Assembly (NCBI GenBank): GCA_002337085.1 | Contig: DDFH01000003.1 | Location: forward strand, 496,001 to 560,000 | Direction: 5' to 3' | Origin: Hyphomonadaceae bacterium UBA1933 | Lineage (GTDB): Bacteria; Pseudomonadota; Alphaproteobacteria; Caulobacterales; Aquidulcibacteraceae | Length of the DNA: 64,000 nucleotides | Part shown: positions 7,703 to 16,414 of the stretch, one piece after another | Position numbering within the stretch: position 1 is the stretch's first letter | Layout of the letters: the number at the start of each line of letters is the position of its first letter | Notes under the pieces: model-generated | What the model saw: only the letters and a program-made list of their open reading frames with translations | The model's database searches: none | Told to the model about the DNA's origin: nothing | Position numbers and translations under genes: made by a program

Positions 7703-8908
7703 ATGATTAAACAAGCAATTATTCTGGTTGGCGGCAAAGGAACCCGCCTTGGCGACCTTACAAAAGCAACCCCAAAACCACTTCTAGAAGTCGAGAAAGG
7801 GGTTAAGTTTCTTGATGTTGTTATCGAAAATTTTGCCCGTTTTGGCTTTAAAGATATAATTCTTTTGGCGGGTTTCTGTGGTGAGCAAATCGAAGAAACC
7901 TACAAAGACAAAAATATCCATGGTGCGCAAATTCGCGTAATTATTGAGCCAGAACCACAAGGCACGGGTGGCGCGCTTTTATATGCGCGCGAATATCTCG
8001 ATGATTGGTTTGTGGTTGCCAATGGTGATAGTATTTTTGATTTTAATCTGCGGGATTTTGCAAAAGATCCATCAGATGATTTCACTGCCCGTCTTGCGCT
8101 TCGCCAAGTGCCAGATCCTGCAAGATATGGTGCAGTGAAGCTTGAAAATAACAAAATTACTGCCTTCCTTGAAAAAAATCCTTCGTTACAGGGGCCGGCA
8201 CTTATAAATGGCGGCGTTTATTTATTGTCGCGTAATGTTTTGAAATTAATTGATGGCCCGTGTTCGATAGAGGCAAATATTTTTCCTAAATTAGTTGAGA
8301 TGGGCGAAATTGAGGGGCAAGAATTTAATGGCTATTTCCTTGATATGGGGTTGCCGGATTCATATGCCCAATCACAAAGAGAAATCCCTGCATGGCGCAA
8401 AAAACCGTGCCTGTTTCTTGACCGAGATGGCGTGATTAATATTGACAAAGGTTATACTTATAAGTCTGATGATTTGGTTTTTATCGATGGTATTGAAAAT
8501 GGCATAAAGGCCGCGAATGAGGCGGGATATTATGTAATTGTTGTTACTAATCAAGCCGGTGTCGCGCGCGGGCTTTATACTTTAAAAGATACTGACATAT
8601 TCCATGCTAAAATCCAAGAAAAGCTTGCTTTAAACGGTGCTCATATTGATGCTTTTTATTCATGCCCGTTCCATAAGGACGGAAATATTCCAGAATATAC
8701 AATTGATAATCACCCCGACAGGAAACCAAACCCGGGAATGTTATTAAAGGCTTTTAGCGATTGGCCAATTGATAAAGAAAATAGCTTTTTAATTGGTGAT
8801 AAAGACCATGATATAACTGCCGCAGAAAGGGCAGGGGTTAGGGGTATATTGTTTAACGGTCAAAATCTTGAAAATCTTATAATAGAGAATTTAAATGAAA
8901 ACTCTTGA
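7703..8908 (+). CDS. Fused heptose-1-phosphate nucleotidyltransferase / heptose-1,7-bisphosphate phosphatase
   Basis: Two-domain enzyme of 401 residues. Residues 1-230 form a sugar-1-phosphate nucleotidyltransferase (ILVGGKGTRLGDLT, TPKPLLEV, VANGDSIFDF), like HddC. Residues 235-400 form a HAD phosphatase of the GmhB type (CLFLDRDGVIN with catalytic DxD, VVTNQAGVARG, a zinc loop CPFH, and KPNPGM, GDKDHDITAAERAG). One protein can thus remove the 7-phosphate and load the heptose onto a nucleotide, probably GDP. Its 3' end overlaps the next gene by 14 nt, so the two are co-translated. Confidence 0.85.
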   Translation: MIKQAIILVGGKGTRLGDLTKATPKPLLEVEKGVKFLDVVIENFARFGFKDIILLAGFCGEQIEETYKDKNIHGAQIRVIIEPEPQGTGGALLYAREYLDDWFVVANGDSIFDFNLRDFAKDPSDDFTARLALRQVPDPARYGAVKLENNKITAFLEKNPSLQGPALINGGVYLLSRNVLKLIDGPCSIEANIFPKLVEMGEIEGQEFNGYFLDMGLPDSYAQSQREIPAWRKKPCLFLDRDGVINIDKGYTYKSDDLVFIDGIENGIKAANEAGYYVIVVTNQAGVARGLYTLKDTDIFHAKIQEKLALNGAHIDAFYSCPFHKDGNIPEYTIDNHPDRKPNPGMLLKAFSDWPIDKENSFLIGDKDHDITAAERAGVRGILFNGQNLENLIIENLNENS

Positions 8909-10010
8909 AGCCACCCAAGCCAAAGCAAAAGAATGGGTTTTTGAAATTCTTGCGCCATATTGGGCAAAATATGGTGTGCATGATGATGGCATGTTTGCCG
9001 AAGAAATTACCCATGATGGCAAGGTTGTTGATAATTACCGTCGTTTGATGGTGCAGGCGCGGCAGATTTTTGCATTCTGTGAACTTGGTTCATTGGGTTG
9101 GAATGGTAATTGGAAGGCACTGGTTGAAAATTCGGTTAGGCATGTGCTTGATAATGGTATGAATGAAAAAGGATTATTTATTCATACGTTTGACACTGAT
9201 GGGACGGTTTTGGATGCACGCCTTGATTTATATAATCAGGCATTTGGCATTTTTGCGCTTGGCTATGCCGGGAAATATTTGAACCGAACGGATTTATTTT
9301 CTACGGCGCTTAAATCTCTTTCTATGCTCGAAACCGAATGGTTGCGCCTTGAAGGTGGCTTTTGGGAAGGTGAAATAACACCTTGCCCGCCATATCGCCA
9401 AAACCCGCATATGCATATTTTTGAAGCCGCCCTCGCTAATTACCGTTTTAGTGGCGATTTAAAATGGAAGAACCTTAAAGATAAGATTGCAAAATTATTC
9501 GTTTCAAAATTTCAACAACCATGCGGCGCAGTAACCGAATATTTTGATAAAAACTGGGCGCCGCTTGATGGGGTTCAAGGGGAAATTGTTGAACCTGGTC
9601 ATTGCTTTGAATGGGCATGGTTATTTGATATTGGCTTTGATGAAAATAAAGGTATTAAAACCGCTGACGAATTAAACGAATTCGCTCGTAAATATGGAAT
9701 TTGCCCACAGCGCGGTGTCGCGATTAATGAAGTTTCGGTTTATGGTGAAGTAATTGATGCCAAAGCACGACTTTGGCCGCAGACGGAGCGTTTAAAAGCG
9801 GCATGTGCCAGATTTAAACGAACTAATGAGCAAAGAGAAATCAAAGAAATCGCTTATGCATGGGATGGGTTAGAAAAATATTTTGCAACAGACACAAAAG
9901 GTCTTTGGCATGATAAGATGAACCCTGATGGTACATTTATTATTGAGAATGTTAAAGCTAGTTCATTCTATCATATTGTTTGTGCATTCGGCGAATTAAT
10001 TAGGCTTTAA
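8895..10010 (+). CDS. AGE-family sugar epimerase/isomerase (mannose-6-phosphate isomerase type)
   Basis: 371 residues with the alpha6/alpha6-barrel pattern of N-acylglucosamine 2-epimerase family members. Visible pieces are YNQAFGIFALGYAG, QNPHMHIFEA, PGHCFEWAWLF and WPQTERLKA, whose His and Glu residues fit the family active site. Family members interconvert free or phosphorylated hexoses such as mannose and fructose. It overlaps the fused heptose enzyme by 14 nt and precedes the GDP-mannose gene. It may supply mannose 6-phosphate or act on the heptose precursor. The substrate cannot be told from sequence. Confidence 0.75.
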   Translation: MKTLEATQAKAKEWVFEILAPYWAKYGVHDDGMFAEEITHDGKVVDNYRRLMVQARQIFAFCELGSLGWNGNWKALVENSVRHVLDNGMNEKGLFIHTFDTDGTVLDARLDLYNQAFGIFALGYAGKYLNRTDLFSTALKSLSMLETEWLRLEGGFWEGEITPCPPYRQNPHMHIFEAALANYRFSGDLKWKNLKDKIAKLFVSKFQQPCGAVTEYFDKNWAPLDGVQGEIVEPGHCFEWAWLFDIGFDENKGIKTADELNEFARKYGICPQRGVAINEVSVYGEVIDAKARLWPQTERLKAACARFKRTNEQREIKEIAYAWDGLEKYFATDTKGLWHDKMNPDGTFIIENVKASSFYHIVCAFGELIRL

Positions 10011-10118
10011 TGTCTTAATTTTGCAACGTTAGGGGTAAATACACTCACTAAGATTTAAATATTTGCCAAGGCGATAGATAAACACTATGTGTCATAACTT
10101 AATAATTAGGAGAAAAGT

Positions 10119-11537
10119 TTGATATATCCGGTAATTTTGTGCGGTGGTTCTGGAACGCGTCTTTGGCCTTTGTCTAGGCAATCATATCCAAAACAATTTA
10201 CTAATATAATTGGTGACAAGAGTCTATTTCAACAGTCTGCTTTGCGTTGTGCTTCAGAAGATTTTGCGCCGCCAGTGATTGTAACAGGGGAACAATTCCG
10301 CTTTACCGTAGTAGAACAATTGGCACAGGTTGAAATTTCTCCATCAGCAATATTAATTGAGCCAGAAGGAAAAAATACTGCACCTGCAGTATTTGCAGCC
10401 GCACTTTATATTTATGAAAAAGACCCTGATGCACAAATACTTGTGATGCCATCAGATCATGTCATCCCAAATGCAAATGCATTTCGTAATGTAGTTGCAA
10501 AGGCAAGTGATATTGCAGGCAAGGGAAATATCATTACCTTTGGTATTAAACCAACTGGCCCTGAAACTGGCTATGGTTATCTTAAGCTTGTTGATGCGTC
10601 TGCTGCGGTTTTGGATGAACCAACTAGACTTGAGGCTTTTGTTGAAAAACCCGACCTTGAAAAAGCCAAGGCAATGCTTGAAGCTGGTGGCTATTTATGG
10701 AATGCGGGGATATTTTTATTCAAAGCGAAAACTATTATTGATGCCTTTGATAAATATGCCAATGACATAAAAGAAGTCGTTACCAAGGCATTACATGGCT
10801 TTTCGACAGATTTGGGATTCACCCGTATTGACGCTGCAGAATGGTCAAAAGTTAAGTCTGATTCAATCGATTATGCGATTATGGAAAAGGCGGATAATAT
10901 TTATGCCATGCCATTTAATGATGGTTGGTCTGATCTTGGTGGTTGGGCTGCGGTGTGGCAAGAGTCAAATCCTGATAGTGCGGGCAATGTTACCTCTGAA
11001 TCCGCAACAGCAATTGATTGTATTGACACACTTTTGCGTTCCGAAACGCCAGACCTTGAACTGGTTGGTATAGGACTTGACGATATAATAGCGATTGCCA
11101 TGCATGATGCGGTTGTGGTTGCTAAAAAATCAGAAGCGCATCGGGTAAAAGAAGCCGTATCAACCCTCCAAGCCAAGGGGAAGAAGCAAGCAACTCATTT
11201 CCCCAAAGAGAACCGTCCTTGGGGTTGGTATGAAACATTGGCATTAGGTGACAGGTTTCAGGTTAAGCGTATATGTGTGAAGCCTGGTGGTTCATTAAGC
11301 CTACAATCCCATTTCCATCGTGCGGAACATTGGGTGGTTGTTGAAGGCACGGCAAAGATAACCTTGGGCGATGAAATCCATCTAATGAGTGAGAACCAGT
11401 CAATCTATATCCCAATTGGCGCCAAACATCGCCTTGAAAACCCAGGCAAACTGCCCGTGATTTTAATTGAGGTCCAAACCGGAAGCTATCTTGGCGAAGA
11501 TGATATTATTCGATATGGCGATGTTTATGGGCGGTAG
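10119..11537 (+). CDS. manC: Mannose-1-phosphate guanylyltransferase / mannose-6-phosphate isomerase
   Basis: Bifunctional GDP-mannose enzyme of 472 residues, usual type II length. N-terminal nucleotidyltransferase has CGGSGTRLWPLSRQSYPKQF, EPEGKNTAPA and MPSDHVI. The C-terminal cupin isomerase has RPWGWYE, SLQSHFHRAEHWVVV and a Zn-ligand pattern. The start is TTG at 10119, with AGGAGA at 10108-10113. GDP-mannose dehydratase (gmd) is not nearby, so mannose itself may be the transferred sugar. Convergent with the GT4 gene that follows. Confidence 0.92.
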   Translation: MIYPVILCGGSGTRLWPLSRQSYPKQFTNIIGDKSLFQQSALRCASEDFAPPVIVTGEQFRFTVVEQLAQVEISPSAILIEPEGKNTAPAVFAAALYIYEKDPDAQILVMPSDHVIPNANAFRNVVAKASDIAGKGNIITFGIKPTGPETGYGYLKLVDASAAVLDEPTRLEAFVEKPDLEKAKAMLEAGGYLWNAGIFLFKAKTIIDAFDKYANDIKEVVTKALHGFSTDLGFTRIDAAEWSKVKSDSIDYAIMEKADNIYAMPFNDGWSDLGGWAAVWQESNPDSAGNVTSESATAIDCIDTLLRSETPDLELVGIGLDDIIAIAMHDAVVVAKKSEAHRVKEAVSTLQAKGKKQATHFPKENRPWGWYETLALGDRFQVKRICVKPGGSLSLQSHFHRAEHWVVVEGTAKITLGDEIHLMSENQSIYIPIGAKHRLENPGKLPVILIEVQTGSYLGEDDIIRYGDVYGR

Positions 11538-11597
11538 ATTTTAAAGTAATAATCATACTGAAATATAGATACGTCGTATTAATAGGCAAAATACGAG

Positions 11598-12848
11598 CTA
11601 AAACAATTTTTTTGCACCAAGGTTATCGTGAATAAACTTTTTTGAATTATTTGATAATATGAGACGAAGTTCACGGTTTTGCGACAGTATCCTTAGTTTT
11701 TTTACGGCATCATCATGTTTTGGGGATGCCCATTTTCCATTCTTTACAAGGTAAATGCCATCTTTATCGATTACTTTTATTAAATCGTAATCTATTAATA
11801 TTGCGTTATCGTTTTTGCAGAACTCTAAATTACCAGACCATTTGGTTGTGATTACAGGAAGCCCAATTAGCATTGCTTCGGCAATATTAAGTCCAAAACC
11901 CTCTGACCTATGAAGTGAAATATAAACATCACTTGCAGCATAATATTCAAATAATTCCCGTTCATGTTCGCAAGATTTTATCAGAATGATTTTACCATCA
12001 TACTTTTTACACTCAATGATTAGATTTTCTAATGCTTTAACAAAATTAATCTCGCCGGCATAACGAATAATAAAACGTGCATTTTGATCATTTTTGAATG
12101 CTTCTGCGAATATCCTTATTGCTTCAATTATATTTTTTCTTTCAATACTTGATGAAAATGCAAAGCTTTGAAATGCAACGAATGCATCTTTTTCAATATT
12201 ATGTCTAGCACGGATTTTCTGACGTGCATCAATATCAATTTTCGGAGGGTCGATTAATGCAACAGGGTGATTTATGACTTTGATTGGTTTATTAAAAATT
12301 TGACTCAATGCATTTTTGGAAAAATTTGAGGGTGTCCAAATCTCGTGTACCAAATGATTCATGCTTCCCCAATTTTTGGGTGGGCAAGGTAATTCCCAGA
12401 CCCAAAAGCCGATGATTTTTTTTCTTAAAAGGCATTCTGCTTTTAGTTTCAAAAGAACTGATGTCGCAATATCTGGGTTGACGGCAATAATTATGGCATC
12501 AAGGTTTTTTATTATATCATAGTCGATTTTTTGTTTGTTATTGCTTTCTTCAATGATAGAGTTACAGTCTAATTCATATATTTCAATACCATTATAAATT
12601 AATTCTTGGACTAGTAATTTTGCTGCTCTACTCAGTCCTAGTGAATCGCTAAAAAGACCAATAATCCCTATTTTTTTTATTGGTCGTTCTTCATAATCTT
12701 TTATTGGCGGAATGGAGGCGGCAATCTTTTGAAATCTTGCGCTATTCCATTTTGACACAAGTCTTCTACGCCAATCAATCGGTAAAATATGCCAAATTAT
12801 TTTTGCCAAATCGCGTGAAACTTGCAAAATTCGAGATTTGGAAATCAT
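11598..12848 (-). CDS. Glycosyltransferase family 4
   Basis: 416 residues, GT-B fold. The C-terminal half has the GT4 donor-binding pattern HRSEGFGLNIAEAMLIGLPVI followed by TTKWSGNLEF, with the EX7E glutamates. The N-terminal half holds IGIIGLFSDSLGLSRAAKLL, an acceptor-domain glycine-rich start. Cytoplasmic, membrane-associated sugar transfer in polysaccharide assembly is expected. It is the last gene of the minus-strand cluster that starts with rfbC. Donor and linkage are unknown. Confidence 0.82.
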   Translation of the reverse strand: MISKSRILQVSRDLAKIIWHILPIDWRRRLVSKWNSARFQKIAASIPPIKDYEERPIKKIGIIGLFSDSLGLSRAAKLLVQELIYNGIEIYELDCNSIIEESNNKQKIDYDIIKNLDAIIIAVNPDIATSVLLKLKAECLLRKKIIGFWVWELPCPPKNWGSMNHLVHEIWTPSNFSKNALSQIFNKPIKVINHPVALIDPPKIDIDARQKIRARHNIEKDAFVAFQSFAFSSSIERKNIIEAIRIFAEAFKNDQNARFIIRYAGEINFVKALENLIIECKKYDGKIILIKSCEHERELFEYYAASDVYISLHRSEGFGLNIAEAMLIGLPVITTKWSGNLEFCKNDNAILIDYDLIKVIDKDGIYLVKNGKWASPKHDDAVKKLRILSQNRELRLILSNNSKKFIHDNLGAKKLF

Positions 12849-12897
12849 TTTTATATTTACTTTTCAATATAGAGTATATGTTTATTGTTAGCAGCCA

Positions 12898-13773
12898 TCA
12901 ATCTTTTCCGCGCGCTAGGCAAGTTTTCAAATAACGACCATAATCATTGTTTTTGAATTTGTTAATCAAAGACTGAAATTGGGTATTATCAATAAACCCG
13001 CTACGCCATGCAATTTCTTCGGGACATGCAATTTTAAAACCTTGGCGCTTTTCCATTACGCGTACGAAAATCGCTGCATCCAATAAATTATCAGGAGTTC
13101 CAGTATCAAGCCAAGCATATCCACGCGACATTGTTTGCACATTTAATTTGCCACTTTCAAGATATGCGCGGTTTATATCAGTAATTTCAAGTTCTCCACG
13201 AGGGGAGGGTTTAAGATTTGCAGCTATATTAACGACTTCATTATCATAGAAATATAGGCCAGTTACTGCCCAATTAGATTTGGGGTGTTTTGGCTTTTCT
13301 TCTATTGAAATTGCTTTTTTATCTTCATCAAATTCGACTACTCCATACGCTTCTGGATTCGAAACATGATATGCGAAAACACTTGCACCTGAATTATTTT
13401 CACGAACTTGCCGTAATTTTTCACTAAAATTATTGCCATAAAAAATATTGTCACCAAGTATAAGGCAAGAAGGTTCTGTCCCAACAAAATCTGCACCAAT
13501 AATATAGGCTTGTGCCAAACCATCTGGGCTTGGTTGTTCGGCATATGATAGTTGAAGCCCCCATGCACTACCGTCACCTAATTGTTTTTGGAAAAGTGGT
13601 AAATCGTGCGGAGTTGAAATAATCAATATTTCACGGATGCCTGCAAGCATAAGCGTAGACAATGGATAATATATCATTGGCTTATCGTAAATAGGCATCA
13701 ATTGTTTCGAGATTGACATTGTCATAGGGTGCAGTCTGGTCCCACTTCCACCTGCCAAAATAATACCCTTCAT
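12898..13773 (-). CDS. rfbA: Glucose-1-phosphate thymidylyltransferase
   Basis: First step of dTDP-L-rhamnose synthesis: Glc-1-P + dTTP to dTDP-glucose. 291 residues, normal for RmlA. Motifs: KGIILAGGSGTRLHPMT, SKQLMPIYDKPMIYYPLS, ILGDNIFYG, EEKPKHPKSNWAVTGLYFYD and AWLDTGTPDNLL. I start at 13773 (MKGIILAGG) because GGAG lies just upstream; a start five codons earlier is possible. It is in a tight minus-strand run with rfbD, rfbB and rfbC. Confidence 0.95.
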   Translation of the reverse strand: MKGIILAGGSGTRLHPMTMSISKQLMPIYDKPMIYYPLSTLMLAGIREILIISTPHDLPLFQKQLGDGSAWGLQLSYAEQPSPDGLAQAYIIGADFVGTEPSCLILGDNIFYGNNFSEKLRQVRENNSGASVFAYHVSNPEAYGVVEFDEDKKAISIEEKPKHPKSNWAVTGLYFYDNEVVNIAANLKPSPRGELEITDINRAYLESGKLNVQTMSRGYAWLDTGTPDNLLDAAIFVRVMEKRQGFKIACPEEIAWRSGFIDNTQFQSLINKFKNNDYGRYLKTCLARGKD

Positions 13774-13790
13774 TTCACTTCTCCGCATTC

Positions 13791-14678
13791 TTAAGCATTG
13801 TTTTGCAATAGCATTTTAACGCATTCTTTAGTTGATTTTTCCCAATTATCAAGTTCTATGCCGTGTATATCCAACAGCTTTTGTGAGGAAAGAAGCGAGT
13901 TCTTTGGTCTCTTCGCTGGTGTTGGATATTGGTCAGTTGTTATTTCATTAACAATGATTTTTTTACGACCAAATTTTTCGGCCCCGGAAAAAATTACTTT
14001 TGCAAATTGCGCCCAATTCGCTTTACCTTGGCCAGTAAGATTGAAAATGCCGCGTAATTCAATCGCTTGGTCATTTATCAAATTCTCGGCAATTGTGATG
14101 CAGGCGCGTGCAATTTCTGGCGCATAGGTTGGGCAGCCTTGTTGATCGGCAACGACATTTAATTCTTCGCGGGATTCACCAAGTCGTAGCATAGTTTTCA
14201 CAAAATTATTGCCATAAGGGGAATAGACCCACGCCGTTCTTAAAATAACATGATTGGGTGTGGCGGCGGCAAGTAGTTTTTCGCCCTCTAATTTGGTTTT
14301 GCCATAAACCCCAATTGGACCAGTTTTATCATCTTCATCATAAGACGAAGGTTTATCACCGGAGAATACGTAATCGGTAGAAAGGTGAATAACAGGAATA
14401 TTAAGTTTTGCTGCTGCTTCGCCAATTGCCTTTGGGGCAAGTGCGTTAATGGCATATGCAATTTCAGCTTCGGATTCGGCTTTATCAACCGCAGTATATG
14501 CGGCCGATGATATTATTATATCGGGATTGGCATTTATTATAGCATTTTTAAGCTTCTCATATTCTGAAAGGTCAATTTCAGGGCGACCAATTGAAATAAT
14601 TTCATGGCCTTTTGCGGATGGACAACTTCTTATAGATGTATCTACCTGCCCATGTGTTCCAGTGACCAATATTTTCAT
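13791..14678 (-). CDS. rfbD: dTDP-4-dehydrorhamnose reductase
   Basis: Final step of dTDP-L-rhamnose synthesis, NAD(P)H-dependent. About 295 residues. MKILVTGTHGQVDTS is the Rossmann start, followed by AAYTAVDKAE, LSTDYVFSGDK, and the YxxxK motif YGKTKLEGE. The start at 14678 is chosen because it begins exactly at the Rossmann strand and lies 11 nt from the rfbB stop; a longer frame to 14750 would run into rfbB. Ends 17 nt before the rfbA start. Confidence 0.93.
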   Translation of the reverse strand: MKILVTGTHGQVDTSIRSCPSAKGHEIISIGRPEIDLSEYEKLKNAIINANPDIIISSAAYTAVDKAESEAEIAYAINALAPKAIGEAAAKLNIPVIHLSTDYVFSGDKPSSYDEDDKTGPIGVYGKTKLEGEKLLAAATPNHVILRTAWVYSPYGNNFVKTMLRLGESREELNVVADQQGCPTYAPEIARACITIAENLINDQAIELRGIFNLTGQGKANWAQFAKVIFSGAEKFGRKKIIVNEITTDQYPTPAKRPKNSLLSSQKLLDIHGIELDNWEKSTKECVKMLLQNNA

Positions 14679-14689
14679 AATATTATTCT

Positions 14690-15739
14690 TTATTTTAAAA
14701 CGCCCAAACGTTCGCCTGAATATACGCCACCCCTTAATGGGCGCCACCATTCTTCATTTTCAAGATACCATTTTACAGTCTTTTCAATGCCGGTGTCAAA
14801 ATTTTCTTGCGCCTTCCAGCCAAGCTCATTTTCAAGTTTGGTTGCATCAATTGCATAACGTGCATCATGCCCTGGGCGGTCTGTTACAAACGTGATTAGT
14901 TTTGAGTGCGGCGCATTTTGCGGGCGGAATTTATCCATAAGTTCGCAAACGCGGTTAATAACTTCAATATTGGTTCTTTCATTACGACCACCAACGTTGT
15001 AAGTTTCACCAAGGCGGCCTTTGGTACAAATAAGGTGCAAGGCACGTGCGTGATCTTCAACATAAAGCCAATCACGAATATTTTCACCTTTGCCATAAAC
15101 CGTGATCGCTTTGCCCTCTAGGGCATTTAATATATTAAGCGGTATAAGCTTTTCAGGGAAATGATAAGGGCCATAATTATTAGAGCAATTTGAAACAACT
15201 ACTGGCAAACCATAAGTTCTCTGCCATGCTTTTGCTAAATGGTCAGATGCGGCTTTAGACGCTGAATAAGGGGAGGAGGGGTCATAAGGCGTGATTTCTT
15301 CAAAGAGACCTTCATCCCCCAAAGAGCCATAAACTTCATCAGTAGAAACATGTAAAAATCGGAAGTTTTCTTTTTCGGCGCCTTCAAGACCGTTCCAATA
15401 TTGTCTTGCACCCTCAAGCATATTGAATGTGCCGATTACATTGGTTTCGACAAAATCACGCGCGCCAGTGATTGAACGGTCAACATGGGATTCGGCGGCT
15501 AGGTGCATAATCTGGGTTGGTTTGAAATCATTGATAGTTTCACAAACCTTAGCAAAATCACAAATATCGGCTTTTACAAATTTATAATTGGGTGCGTTAT
15601 CAATTGGTTTTAAAGATTCCAAATTCCCTGCATAGGTTAATTTATCAAGATTAAGAACTTCTGCCCCAATTTCACCAACGAGGTAACGAACCAAAGCCGA
15701 ACCAATAAAACCTGCACCACCGGTAACTAAAATACGCAT
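14690..15739 (-). CDS. rfbB: dTDP-glucose 4,6-dehydratase
   Basis: Second step of dTDP-rhamnose synthesis. 349 residues, extended SDR fold. MRILVTGGAGFIGSALVRYL is the NAD site, followed by HLAAESHVDRS, STDEVYGSL, catalytic YSASKAASDH, NNYGPYHFPEKLIPL and WLYVEDHARAL, all family signatures. It lies between rfbC (17 nt away) and rfbD (11 nt). Confidence 0.96.
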   Translation of the reverse strand: MRILVTGGAGFIGSALVRYLVGEIGAEVLNLDKLTYAGNLESLKPIDNAPNYKFVKADICDFAKVCETINDFKPTQIMHLAAESHVDRSITGARDFVETNVIGTFNMLEGARQYWNGLEGAEKENFRFLHVSTDEVYGSLGDEGLFEEITPYDPSSPYSASKAASDHLAKAWQRTYGLPVVVSNCSNNYGPYHFPEKLIPLNILNALEGKAITVYGKGENIRDWLYVEDHARALHLICTKGRLGETYNVGGRNERTNIEVINRVCELMDKFRPQNAPHSKLITFVTDRPGHDARYAIDATKLENELGWKAQENFDTGIEKTVKWYLENEEWWRPLRGGVYSGERLGVLK

Positions 15740-15756
15740 AATTTCACTCTTAATTT

Positions 15757-16299
15757 CTATCTGAGACTTGATAATTTAGGCTGATTTTTATCTTTTTCTG
15801 AAAGTATTGCAGACTTAATATCTATTGGCCATTCAATACCAATTGCAGGGTCATCAAAGGCAATTCCAGCATCCGATTCTTTATTATATGGATTGGTAAC
15901 TTTATAAAAAACTTCGCAATCAGGCTCAAGCGTGCAGAAACCGTGCAAAAAACCATCAGGAATCCATAATTGCTCGGCACCATCCGAAGTTAAAGTTGCA
16001 CCAACCCACTTACCGAAAGTTTCTGAATTTGGGCGAATATCAACTGCTACATCAAATATAGAACCCTTTAATACGCGAACCAATTTACCCTGCCCAAATG
16101 GCGCTTTTTGATAATGAAGCCCGCGAATAGTCCCTTTTTCACAAGATAAAGATTGATTATCTTGAACAAAGGTTACATCGGCAATATTCTCTTTGAACCA
16201 ATTATCTTTAAATGCTTCCATAAAAAAACCACGATTATCGCCAAATTTTTGTGGTTTAATTAATGCCACGCCATTAAGTTCTAATTTTTCGTAATTCAC
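15757..16299 (-). CDS. rfbC: dTDP-4-dehydrorhamnose 3,5-epimerase
   Basis: Third step of dTDP-rhamnose synthesis. 180 residues, cupin fold. Visible signatures are DNRGFFMEAF, FVQDNQSLS, catalytic GTIRGLHYQ, VFDVAVDIR-like DVAVDIRPNS, and WIPDGFLHGF. The start is GTG at 16299 with GAGGAG about ten nt upstream. It leads the rfbC-B-D-A transcript, with 115 bp between it and cysNC. Confidence 0.95.
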   Translation of the reverse strand: MNYEKLELNGVALIKPQKFGDNRGFFMEAFKDNWFKENIADVTFVQDNQSLSCEKGTIRGLHYQKAPFGQGKLVRVLKGSIFDVAVDIRPNSETFGKWVGATLTSDGAEQLWIPDGFLHGFCTLEPDCEVFYKVTNPYNKESDAGIAFDDPAIGIEWPIDIKSAILSEKDKNQPKLSSLR

Positions 16300-16414
16300 A
16301 ATAAATATATCTCCTCATGACGTCAAAATTCAAAATAATGTTGTCAGTCTTTATTCAAAGTCATTGATTAAATCAAATTATTTTCTTTATTGTAGTGAAT
16401 GCTAATTTTTTCAG

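Noticed and set aside
14449..14895. 148-codon plus-strand ORF over rfbD/rfbB
   Set aside because: Antisense shadow of two clear enzymes.
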